Positions 1-10,368 of a stretch of 64,000 nucleotides of DNA are shown here, piece after piece. The translations under genes and the position numbers were made by a program. The DNA lies in NCBI GenBank assembly GCA_030063045.1, contig JAQSEB010000004.1, forward strand, positions 744,001 through 808,000, in the 5' to 3' direction. The first letter of the stretch is position 1. Every line of letters starts with the position of its first letter. The notes under the pieces are model-generated. The model did not search any database, was not told the DNA's origin, and saw nothing but the letters and a program-made list of their open reading frames with translations. This DNA comes from Pratylenchus scribneri. Lineage: Eukaryota > Nematoda > Chromadorea > Rhabditida > Pratylenchidae.

Positions 1-1825
1 GCGTAAACATTTTTGCTGAATGGGAATTGGGGAAGGGGAACAACACATAAGCCAGCAGAGCAGCTGGCGCTAAAAAATGCCGCGACTACCGGACAGCCAG
101 TCATCAAACAGAGAAAGGGAAATAGAACCCCTAGAGGGAAAATAAAAACTGCTGCTGGGACAGATGAAATTGAATTGACACCGCCAGTAGCGCAGACACA
201 TTTTGGCCGATGGATTAGATTGTTTGGGTTCAACCTTCCTTTTTTCTTCCCTTTCTCCTTCTCACCATCGTTTTGGGCCAAACTTCTTTTGCCAACCTTT
301 TGGCCACTTTCCTCCTCTGCTACCCATTCCAACATATTCTGCCCAACCAAACATTTCCATTTTCTTTCCCTCTTCCAATCGATTCCCTCCCACCACGAGA
401 CTTTTTCTGCTGCTTCCCTTCGGGGGCCTTTTCCACTCTCTAAAGTATTTGTCGCCCCCAGCGTTTTCTCTTCACATCAAATGCTCCACCAATTCTTTCC
501 ATCTCTCCTCTTCCCATTTCTCTCCATTTTGTGCTCATTTCTATTTTGCTACCCCTCCATCTTCTTCCCCAAATAATAAGTGGGCTCTTCCTTTTGGCAA
601 AAACCGTTTTTGGTTTTGGAGAGAATTGGGGAAAGAATTCCATTCCCCTCGAATTTTTCCCATTTTTTTATCAACGTTTTGTCCCAAATTATTACCTGTG
701 CTTAGCCTCTACCAAAATTTCTTGGCCTTACTTTTTTTTTTATCAATTGGCCAAGCTTCCCATTCATTTTAACCCATCTTTTCCCTGTCAAATGCTTTAC
801 AATACTCAATGTTTGCTCTTCTCCACGAAACTCCATTCAATCCAACTCCATCCAATCCCATTCTCCCATTTTCTTGCTTTTCTTGTCCAAACCCCCTCCT
901 CTCCATTCATTAGGCTTATTCTTGCTTTTCCTCCCCATTCCTGTCCCCCGCTGATCATCCAATTTACCTTTGCTTTTTCCCCATTCTTGTGTTTTCACCT
1001 TCCCCTTTATTCTATTGTTTTGTCTGGCCAACTGATGCCACCCAAAAGCCAGTCCATTTTCACCAACTTTTTTGAGGCCATTGTTGTTTTCGCCGCCGTC
1101 CATTCAAAATCAGCAGACCTCCCACCGATCCACCACAATTCTCCTCGGAAAGTTGATACTTTAGACTCTTTGCCTTGGCCAATCAAAAGGAGGAGGAGGA
1201 AATGAATGGAAGGAATGGGGTATGGGCGGTGGTTTAAGCAGCTGTGCTTTCAAAGGTTGACATGGCCAAAGTATTGGATGGATGGAGGGAGGGGAGGATG
1301 CTGTGAATTAGCCTGGCGAATCGATTGAGACAAATGAGAGGGAAATGGTTGGCTTTGCCCATTAATATTATTTTATTGAATGCATTTTGGCCAAAAACAA
1401 ATCCAGCAGCAGCAATGTCTGTGGATTTGATTGGATGGTTGTATTCTCGCAACAAAATAATCCTAAAGGCAAATAGCAATCCAACAAGAATTCAGGAAAG
1501 CAATTCATTTTGTAGAGGACACACTTTTTCCAATAGTAAAAGTACAATAAAGTGGCCACAAAACATTAAATTAAACGAATTTAAAAACCCAAAAACTTCA
1601 TCAATGTCCCACCGAACAAAACACATCACGTGTGTGTGCTCCAATTCTCCCCAATTCCCGAATATATTATCAATCATTTATTGCCCCCAAACAAATTGAT
1701 GGTTGGCGCGTTCTTTGATTCGTCCCAATTTTCGCGTCCAATTTGTTTTGACCATAATATTCCTCCAATTCCAACAGCTCAATTTTCAACTTTCCTATTC
1801 AAATCCAATCTATCCCCCTCATCAA
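1..1825. other. No supported gene; pyrimidine-rich stretch
   Basis: No exon could be supported here. The first 1.1 kb is strongly C/T-biased on the + strand, which leaves several long but compositionally trivial open frames rich in Phe, Pro, Ser and Leu. No domain, signal peptide with a credible continuation, or consistent chain of splice sites was found. It may be a long 5' flank or intron of a gene outside the window. Confidence 0.5.
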
Positions 1826-2979
1826 ATGGCTTTGACACTTCCAACGGCCTTTGCCGGGTTTTGTTTATGCAAATTGTTGGCTGCCCGTTCCTCCACCCAT
1901 CCGTCCACCAGTGAACAACATCGATTGGCCTCATGTTTGTCCGAGCATTGTAGCATTTTTGATCAGGTTTTTGTACATCATTGATTGACAAATATAAATC
2001 TGAATTGGCACAGATTCGTTGGCGTCGTGTCTCGAAAAGCTTCAGAAAGGCCATCGATTCACGTTTGCATAAATTCAAACGAATCGACGTTCGTTGCTAC
2101 AATGGATTGGCCCAAATGTGCGAGGAAGGTGTCAGAAAAGGTTGAAATTGGAATTGGCAACAAAATTAATGCCCAAAATGTAGATTCATTTGAATGGCAT
2201 CCGAATGCCTGTTTAATGGTCCTGGAAATGGGCCCTGCCGAATTGGGCATCGCCGTGGACACAAAAATGCGCCAAGAGGATGTGAAGGCGCTGGTCCAAT
2301 TGTTGTCCACATTTCGCTGTTCCGTTGAGCAACTTTGCATGGATTCGCCCATTATTGAATTACTCGTTTCGCAGGTGGCCACATTCAATCAATAATTAAT
2401 AATTAATTAAATAAATTTGCAGATTAATCGACAACAAATGAACATCCTTTTGGACATTTTGAAGAGCTCACGGACTGTAATTTCGACCCCAAGTAAAAGC
2501 CGAACATGCAGTGGCAATGATGGCGAAATTAGCGCCGATTTGGTTGGCGTAAATCCACCCCAAAATATTCCCTACGGGCCATTCTTCCCAAACCTCAAGA
2601 AATTGACTGTCACTTCGCAGGTTTCATCAATGTTTTATTTTATATAGCCATTTCCATCATTTTTCAGTCCAATCAACTTGAACATTTGTCCCGTTTGCTC
2701 AGTTACGCTGTTGGCGTTGATTTCCTCTATGAATCGTCGAACATTGATTTACTTTGCCTCAAAATTTGCATTGGCAGTGGAATTTGGTCACAAAAACCGA
2801 GCATTCGACTTTTTCGACATGTCACCAAATTCCGTCAATGGACTGAGGTCAAAAATGGAATAATTTTGGCAAAAATTCAATTCATTTTTATTTAGGCTGG
2901 CTCATTGGGCGAAAGATATTTTCAGCAATTCACAGGAGGAGCAAATCGAGGGAAAATGGCATCAAATAGCCGAATTTAA
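1826..2979 (+). CDS. F-box-like protein (tentative), start uncertain
   Basis: A chain of in-frame exons can be built at about 1826-1966, 2014-2128, 2184-2374, 2423-2620, 2668-2847 and 2896-2979, all with GT-AG junctions and matching phases. The second exon opens with IRWRRVSKSFRKAIDSRL, which resembles the second helix of nematode F-box domains (lVcrrWrrlid). The rest (EWHPNACLMVLEMG, VKALVQLLSTFRCSVEQLC, GPFFPNLKKLTVTSQ, LEHLSRLLSYAVGVDFLYE) reads like the leucine-rich C-terminal half of expanded nematode F-box proteins, which act as SCF ubiquitin-ligase substrate adaptors. The ATG at 1826 is the weakest point: the N-terminal F-box helix is not clear, and a different first exon is possible. 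The last junction could also be read in another frame ending near 2986. Family call is by motif resemblance only. Confidence 0.5.
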
Positions 2980-4326
2980 ACGATGATTAGATGGATTAGA
3001 AGGGAAAAGAAATGAATAAGCAATCACTTAAAAACACATGATGTTTTATTACCGTAAATCCTTTATTACAATAGAAGCTCATGGTAAAATTTCATAGCCC
3101 CAGGAAAAAATCAAAATTTTACCTTTTTTTTCAACAAAATTCTCTCATGTCAGCAAAAGTGGGCTTCTATTCTAATAGAGGATTTATACGGTATTCGGCA
3201 AAATACGCGCCATCCAAAATATAGCAATCCTCCGTCAATATTTTTGCATTATTCCCCCACATCCAATCAATCAAACATATTTTTCATTAAATTAGTGCCA
3301 ATTTTCTCACCCCAAAAAATTGTTGATTAAATTGTTGAGTTTTTCACTATATAAAAAGAATTAGGTCTCCCCCTTCAATTTCTGCTCAATTTCCACGCAA
3401 ATTGTTCAGCACAAAAAAACACATTCATTATTTTTGCATCTTCTTCAATTATATTAATTCACTCAAAATTATAGCTTAAATAAAAACAAAAACACCCGGA
3501 GCGGGTAGATCCCCCAAATCACCCTAAAACAATCTCCTTCATCATTCAACGGCAAACAATGTTTTTTTAATCGAATTTGTTCGACCATTTTTCCAATTTC
3601 CCAATCAATTTTTCATTGTTCTGCAAATAAAAAACCAAATGAATAAAAAATCATAAAATCCATGTCTATTTTGAAAATAAAATACCCTCAAACTTGCCCT
3701 TTACACCCGCTGCTGTGGATTTGGCACAGATGTTCCAGCTTTCAGGCAGATTGTAAAAAAAGGAAAAGCGTCCCAGAAAACGCCGTAGGGCATTTCGGGA
3801 AGGGTCTCAGCTGTTCGCCTTCAAAATGAGAATAACCCGGCGAGGCAAGTGTTCCAGCCATTCAATTTTATTATCTGGCCCAAAATCAGCTTCTTTAATG
3901 AAAACAAATGTTTTTAGGAAGAAAAGGGGAAAATGGGAACACAGCCCACCCTCCTTTAGGCCCATCAAACTTATCAACAAAATTCCTCATTGATATTCAA
4001 TGACAGTTGGTCTAATCGACCCTCGATGAGGCCATTGGCATTCAACAGCCAATTGCAAATGCTTATTCGGGCCCATGGAACCCTAGAGTATGAGGGTAGC
4101 CGAACGGCAAAAGAAAAGAATGAAAAGCATTTGGGAATTTGGGAGAGGGGGGGGGGGTGGATTTACCTCTAGGCCAAATCTTTCATCGACACCCAAAAAA
4201 TCAGATCAGATCATTCCATTCGATCCAGCCAGCCGATCACCGATCGATCGCCCACGCCTTCCCCTTTTTGTTTCTGACTTTGGCAATGTTTCCATTTTTC
4301 CCTTTTTAGAGCGAATTATTCCGTGA
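2980..4326. other. Intergenic, AT-rich, one palindromic element
   Basis: No gene is supported between the F-box-like gene and the next gene. The stretch holds one short inverted-repeat element (3051-3195), a TATA-like sequence near 3350, and a run of G at 4147-4156. Short frames around 3990-4320 have no recognisable content, although part of 4090-4320 could be a 5' exon of the next gene. Confidence 0.4.
3051..3195. repeat. Short palindromic MITE-like element
   Basis: The left end reads ACCGTAAATCCTTTATTA and the right end, reversed and complemented, reads ATACCGTATAAATCCTCTAT; the similarity continues inward through AATAGAAGC. The unit is therefore an imperfect inverted repeat of about 145 bp with a short AT-rich centre. 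This architecture fits a miniature inverted-repeat transposable element. No second copy was found in the window, so the mobile nature is inferred from structure only. Confidence 0.5.
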
Positions 4327-7260
4327 ATGCCAACGACCATTTCAGTGAGTCCGGCAGCGCCGGTTGGTTATCCAACACATTGTTATCACACCGGAAATTG
4401 CTCATTTTAAGGATAAACTGGTTGTGAATGGCGTCGATTTGGTCAACAGGGATGAACTTTCCCAATCGCAACAACGTGAATTGCAACGCTACATCGACGC
4501 AAATGCACATTTATTGGGATATTTGGACAAAGAAAGGGAGAAAAAGGAGGCAGCCGAAGCGGCGCAAAGAGCCTCTAAATATAGTGGCCCAATGAGTCGA
4601 CCACCTTTCGGCGACTTTTCCACAACCCAACAGACCACTAAACCTTCCTATAATTCATTTTCCCTCGACCGTGCCCCCCATCACCAACAACGTTCTTTCG
4701 ACGATTCATCCTCGGCGGCCTATGCCCGCCCTCCATCCACCACCCAATCCTTGAATAGGGCCATCGGCGCTGGCAGTCCATATTCGGAATACGGTGGACC
4801 GGGCAAACGCAAAGGGGTCAGTTGGTCGGATGTTGACCCAAGTCCGGTGCCCACTGGCCGTGCCCGTTCCAATTCACCGCCCCAAAATTATTATCGAAAT
4901 TCGGTTTAATCAGTCCATTAATTATTTGATTTGACCATAATTCATTTTGAGGGCGACTTCAGCGACTCTTTTGGCACTTTCGATGAAAGTGGCGGCCGAG
5001 GAGGAGATTATCGGCATGCGAAAATGGCGAGGGGACGAAGTCCACCGTATTCCACGATTGACAAACAAAGGGTGGGCTCAAAAGGGATACGCTCCTTTTT
5101 GCCGAGCCAACTGTCGTCGTTAATATTAAATTATTAAAGATTGAACCAATTATGATCAGATCATTTTAGTATCAAATTAAAGGACAGAATTTTGGCTATC
5201 AATTAATATTACTTTTAATTAAATTGATTATCAATTCATGAAATTATATCAAAAAATCAATAAAAATGTCGTTAATCTAAATGAAGGGTCATTTTAAATG
5301 ATTTTTAGTCATAATTCGATCATTCTTGAACAAATAAAATTAGTATCATTTTAGTCCTTAGTCTACTCTTTAATTTGATACTAAAATCATCAAAATTTGG
5401 TTTAGTCCTTGACGAGATAAACGGCGATATGTTGGGCTGTTTCGGCTCAAATGAGGGTTTACCATTTTCTTGACCATTCCAGACTCCATATGATCGGGAT
5501 TCAGCATATTGGAGTCCAAGTCCATGGGATTCTGGCTCATGGCAACGTCGAGGCATTGATGGGAGTAAGGAGCGGGAGAAGCCAGGATGGCAGGGTTTTG
5601 CCAAACCCGATTTGCCCACATATTCGGCAATGGACCGAAACCCGGACGACTTTAATCCCTTCCAAACGCATCTTCACAGAGAGGAGGCAATTGGGCTACG
5701 AAAAAGTCAGGAAAGGGATGAATCCATCAAATTCTATGGATATGGCGATCATCGAGTTTCCGGCATTGAAATGAAGCCGAAACGATGGCAGGGAGGAGAG
5801 GTTTAATTGATTGAATTCAAGCAGAAATGATAAATCAATGTTTGAAGATTGTGACCGATCCGAAAATTATGCAAAAATCCCTGAAGCCAAGACGTCTTTT
5901 CTATTCGCCAATTGGGGATGGAGTGGTCAGTTTATAGGGAAAAAGGCAATATTTGTGTTGATTAGGTGGAAGCGGATGGCATTGAAATGAAATATCCTCC
6001 ACGCGATTTAACTCCACGCCGTTATGTCTATCATCAACGTTATGTTGAACAGGATCCTGGCCAACCGGGGCTGAAAGTCATTGAAAATGTTTGGCATGAA
6101 GGAGGTTTTGGCCAAAATTAGATCTGCCAATATTTATTTTGAATTAGGAGATGGGCTTGGAGATGATGGCAAAGGGGCTGGATGGGGGCCGGCACCTCCG
6201 GCAGATGATGGATTTGGTGCGGGAGATAAAGGACCACTGGAGGAGGATAAAAGACCGTTGGCTGACGATGGACGAAGGCCAGCAGCAAAAATTGATGATG
6301 TCCCAAAGGCAGTGATGATGGGACCTTTGGAAGGAGATGGAAGGAAAGGGTAAAAATGGGGAAATTAACGGGAAATTGATGGGAATATTAATTAAGACCG
6401 CCATTTGGAGACACAAATTGGCCAAATCTGGATGATGGACTGGGAAGAGGAAAAGGTGATGGACCCGATTTGGACGATGGACTAGGGGCGAGACCAACAA
6501 GTGGTAATAATTGGCAATTGTTTTTAGTTTAATTATAATCCTTATTCCTTACGGTATTCCCAGAAAGATTGATTTTTATGAGAGGGAATTAGATGAAACA
6601 CAAAACAAGAGGAATTATTAAAACTTAGTCAACCAGGCGGAATTATTAAAACTTAGTCAATCAGGCGGAATTATTAAAACTTAGTCAACCAGGCGGAATT
6701 ATTAAAACTTAGTCAACCAGGCGGAATTATTAAAACTTAGTCAATCAGGCGGAATTATTAAAAACTTAGTCAACCAGGCGGAATTATTAAAACTTAGTCA
6801 AACAGGCGGAATTATTAAAACTTAGTCAACCCTGGCGGAATTATTAAAACTTAGTCAACCAGGCGGAATTATTAAAACTTAGTCAACCAGGCGGATTTAT
6901 TCTAACTAAACAAGCAGAATAAATGTTGGAGCAAACAGACGAAATTAATGCAAAATAGGAGAAATTAATCCTTTCATTTTCATTCAGCTGTACCAAGCAT
7001 TGCTTCCACTGGTCCTCCCAGAGAACCATGGCAAATAACATTCATTGCCAACCCTCGTGAATGGTAATTAAATGTCAATAAAATTTTTAAAAATTTTACT
7101 TTATCCCAGCATTCACATTTTCGGAAATGAAGTGAACACGAATATTTTCGATTTGGAAGATCACACACCAAAAACAATTACAACCTACAAAGAAACATAT
7201 ACTGCTTCGGCAAATGACTTGCCTGCATTGGTGGAGCAGGAAGAAAATCGGCAAAAATGA
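4327..7260 (+). CDS. Unrecognised nematode protein, low-complexity acidic/Gly-rich middle
   Basis: Exons consistent in phase are about 4327-4344 plus 4411-4906 (or one exon from an upstream acceptor), 4952-5071, 5483-5800, 5848-5925, 5966-6104, 6148-6349, 6397-6503, 6988-7063 and 7110-7260 (TGA). The N-terminal part has a short charged helix (QRELQRYIDANAHLLGYLDK) and a Ser/Pro/Gly-rich region. The centre holds conserved-looking blocks FYGYGDHRVSGIEMKP, VEADGIEMKYPPRDLTPRRY and YVYHQRYVEQDPGQPG. A repetitive acidic D/G/P segment follows, and the C-terminus is charged. I do not recognise a domain; the repeated GIEMK phrase suggests an internal duplication. The intron at 5072-5482 carries a family-B MITE and the intron at 6504-6987 a 28-bp satellite array. 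The first exon is uncertain; the splice chain from 4952 to the stop is strong because every phase agrees. Confidence 0.6.
5110..5425. repeat. Family-B palindromic MITE, copy 1
   Basis: The left arm holds TGAACCAATTATGATCAGATC followed by a block around ATTAAAGGACAGAATTTTGG. The right arm is its inverted counterpart, ending GATACTAAAATCATCAAAA and TTTGGTTTAGTCC. It shares this structure with copies near 26.9, 37.7, 56.6 and 58.3 kb. It lies wholly inside an intron of the preceding gene. Confidence 0.7.
6606..6905. repeat. 28-bp satellite array with shared core (small array)
   Basis: About eleven head-to-tail copies of a 28-bp unit made of AGGCGGAATTATTAAAACTT followed by AGTCAACC, with scattered substitutions. 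Reverse-complemented, the unit starts with the core TTCCGCCTG found in all six arrays of the window. It sits within an intron (6504-6987). Confidence 0.95.
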
Positions 7261-7524
7261 TGACTAACAAAGAATGGAATGTTTTGAAAATTGGAATTTG
7301 ACAAACAAATAATTGAATGAATGAATTTAATACGCAATTTCCGCTCCTTCATTAAACCACCACATTCTTGTGCTCTATTTTTAGAAATGTTTGGTAATAA
7401 ACAGGAAGCAGCTTTAATAATCACATTTACTAATAAATTCTTTGTTTAATGCGCAAATTGAGTTGGTCAAATGGATGGGGAAAGCCTGTTTTGGCTAAAA
7501 GGGAACGGGATTGCCAATTGTCCT

Positions 7525-7532
7525 TATAAATA
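7525..7532 (+). promoter_or_regulatory. TATA box of the small secreted peptide gene
   Basis: TATAAATA lies about 80 bp upstream of the ATG at 7612, at a spacing compatible with a short 5' leader. It is the clearest core promoter in the window and suits a small, highly expressed secreted gene. Confidence 0.45.
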
Positions 7533-7611
7533 TAGTTTCTTCCGAACTTCCAATCCATATCCAACCACAAGATTCTTCCAATTCATCTTCACAATACCCA
7601 CCCAAACAAAA

Positions 7612-7857
7612 ATGTTCCTTTTCAAATTCTTTTCTTTCCTTATTGTCCTTCTCCTCACGATCAATTTGGCCCAGTCTCGTCATCATCATCACAGTAGCAG
7701 CAGCAGTGAAGAATGGCGACACGGTGGAGGTGAAAAATCAACAATTCCAAATTAAATTTAACCACTTTTTTTTGTTGATTTAGGGCGCGGTAGATGGGGA
7801 GGTGGCAGATGGAATGGTCGAGGAAATGGATGGGGTAGAGGTGGATGGGGCCGATGA
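7612..7857 (+). CDS. Small secreted His/Ser/Gly/Trp-Arg-rich peptide
   Basis: Two exons (7612-7729 and 7784-7857) joined in phase 1 by a GT-AG intron encode about 63 residues. Residues 1-22 are a clear signal peptide (MFLFKFFSFLIVLLLTINLA-QS). The mature part begins with a His4-Ser5 run and two Glu, and continues as Gly/Arg/Trp-rich sequence with repeated GRW, NGRGNGWGRGG and a terminal WGR. It has no cysteine. The composition resembles nematode Gly-rich neuropeptide-like/caenacin peptides, which are epidermal antimicrobial peptides; the C-terminal Gly-Arg could serve as an amidation site after carboxypeptidase trimming. A secreted plant-interaction peptide is another possibility. Function is inference. 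A TATA box lies upstream and AATAAA-like signals follow near 7945. Confidence 0.75.
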
Positions 7858-8002
7858 TTGATCTGATCAGCAGAAACAAAAAAAAATGGAATTGATTTGA
7901 TGAAAAATTGACTTTATTGAATGAATATAAAATTTTTGTAAATTGTGAATAATAAAAAATCTAAAAGATAGTTTGAATATTATAAAAATTTGTCGCTTTC
8001 CA

Positions 8003-9696
8003 TCATTTTCCCGAACTTTTTGGCAAATTTGCTAATCGAGGAATGATTTTTGTGTAGAGTCGAATTCCCTCCAAATAAATTCGTTCATTGAGGAATTCAT
8101 TGTGATCATGAAGAAGAATTGGCGTATTTATCATTGGGGAGAAGCCAATAGCCGGAATGCCCAACTGAAAAAAAGATACGGTATTGAAAATATTATGATT
8201 GATTGACCTCTCTGGAATAACGGGCATCCGTACCACCAATGAATATTTCCTTTTGAATTTTGCATCCCCTAAAAATCAAATCACATCGATTTGATTAAAT
8301 TCAAATTTTCTGAACTGTTCTTTAAACACCGCAGCCAATTGTTGCCACCAAGGATCGGACTCATCCGTGGGTGTTAAAACTTTGCATAGCCCTTTTTGGA
8401 TGAATTCATAATGAACACCTTCTCCGGCTGTTTTGCACCAATTTTTAATCATTTCCTCCATTTTGTCAAAATCATCACTTGGGGTTATTCGCATGTCAAA
8501 ATCTGAATATTTTTAAAAATTAATTTCTAATTTGGTGCCATTTTGAACTCACATGCGACCATTTCCGATGGAATTACATTGCATTGAACGCCTCCATCAA
8601 TTTTTGTTAAATTTATGCTGGTCACATCTCCCAAATTCAATTTTGGATTGTCCAAAAGAAATTTGTGTTGTTTTTCACGAAATTCATTTGCCGAATTCAA
8701 AATTGAAGTCTGCTCAATTTTTTGTATTAATTAAAATAAATCAAAAAAATATTCCTTACTAATTTTGGACCCGTTGTATTTTCAATGAATCTTGAGCCAT
8801 GCCCCGGTGCTAAATTCAAATTTAAAGAGGGTAAATTTTTTAAAATACCTCCAGGGCAAATGATTTTGAACCCTAAATCCAATATATAATTTTAAATATT
8901 CAAATATTTTTAAAACTCACACCAAACGCAGCGTTCCGCATAAAATACTCGGTAAACGTCATTTTCACTGGCCAATCCCTCATCCAAAATGAATCCAACA
9001 TTTAATTGTTTGAATTGATCGGTTTTCACAAATTTTTCCATTCCATCATGACCGCCAATTTCCTCATCTACAAAAAATATTTATTATTAACTTTTATTTA
9101 ATTGACCTGGTCCCCAAAGAAGGTGAATTGTTCTAATGAATGGCTTATTCCCATTGTCGGACAAAATTATTCGCAAAGCCTCCATATATTGAATACCAAC
9201 ACATTTCATATCCTTGAATTAATTTAATAAAAATTGGCTAATTTTTATTAAATACTTGTGCCCCTCTGGCATAAATATTCCCATTTGCATCTTTATGCGC
9301 ACTGTAAGGTGGATATGTCCAATGTTCTGGAAATGTTGGCACAACATCCGTGTGGCAATATAGCAAAATTGAGGGTAAAGAAGGTTCCGTGCCAATAAAC
9401 GTCATTCCAACCAGTGGTTTACCCGGAACGCACTTTAAAAATATAAAATATATTCTTCGTGATTAATTCTAATCTACCTCATATTCCCAAGGACTGAAGC
9501 CCAATTCCCTCGCATATTCAAAAAGGAAATCTCGACATTTATCTGAATTTAATCGATTTACTTGTGTTTAATATTGCTATGATGTAATAAATTAATCAAA
9601 AAATTACATACAATATTCGGGATTTGGTTGCTCAGTATTAATACGTAGAAAATCGCGAAATCTTTTTACGGAAATTGGCTCTTCATTTGATGACAT
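8003..9696 (-). CDS. Aminoacylase-1 (N-acyl-L-amino-acid amidohydrolase), M20 family
   Basis: This enzyme removes acyl groups from N-acetylated amino acids in the cytosol. About ten exons on the minus strand read in order MSSNEEPISVKRFRDFLRIN, the metal ligand block LLYCHTDVVP, ARGAQDMKCVGIQYMEALR (bridging Asp), DEEIGGHDGMEKFV (catalytic Glu), FILDEGLASEND, PGHGSRF (dimer-domain His), then MRITPSDDFDKMEEMIKNWC, VLTPTDESDPWW, IFIGGTDARYSR and the final ligand block GFSPMINTPILLHDHNEFLN. All expected zinc and catalytic residues are visible, and the order and overall length of about 400 residues match animal ACY1. The start at 9696 gives the usual short N-terminus. It is transcribed divergently from VPS51 across an AT-rich minisatellite. 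Several introns are near 45-60 bp. Confidence 0.93.
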
Positions 9697-9764
9697 TTTT
9701 GCTAAATTTTTTGATAAATTTGTTGCTGTTTATTTAATTAATATAGTGAAATTAATCTACCTAA

Positions 9765-10135
9765 CAATATATTTATATAATCAAGATCAATCAAGAGTGA
9801 AATTAATCTAATAATAGTATATTATATAATCAAGAGTGAAATTAATCTAATAATAGTATATTATATAATTAAGAGTGAAATAATCTATTAATAGATTATA
9901 TAATTAAGAATGAAATAATTAATCTAATAATAGATTATATAATTAAGAATGAAATAATTAATCTAATAATAATAATATATTATATAATTAAGAATGAAAT
10001 AATTAATCTAATAATAATAATATATTATATAATTAAGAATGAAATAATTAATCTAATAATATATTATATAATTAAGAATGAAATAATTAATCTAATAATA
10101 TATTATATAATTAAGAATGAAATTAATCTAATAAT
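9765..10135. repeat. AT-rich minisatellite in a divergent promoter region
   Basis: About nine diverged tandem copies of a unit of roughly 35-45 bp built from AATTAAGAATGAAATAATTA and ATCTAATAATATATTATAT. Unit length varies through insertion of extra AAT or TAA triplets. The array fills most of the 670 bp between the divergent aminoacylase and VPS51 genes, so it sits where both promoters should be. Confidence 0.85.
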
Positions 10136-10368
10136 TTAAACCAAAGATTACCTTCCGTTCCAATTCCAACAACGTGCAATTTTGTTTACCACAATTTTTA
10201 ATTAGATTAATGTGGGCAATAATGATTTATTAATTCTTTGTTGATAATTTTTTTTTGCAAAAAATAGGTAAATAAAAAATAATTTGCAGAAAAGACAGAG
10301 AAAAAAAAACATAAATTAAATTTATATATTGGCTAATTAAAATAAAGTGCAAAATTAATTAAATAATA

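Noticed and set aside
13..1205. Several overlapping frames rich in Phe, Pro, Ser and Leu
   Set aside because: They follow from the C/T bias of the strand; no splice chain, domain or homologue-like motif was found.
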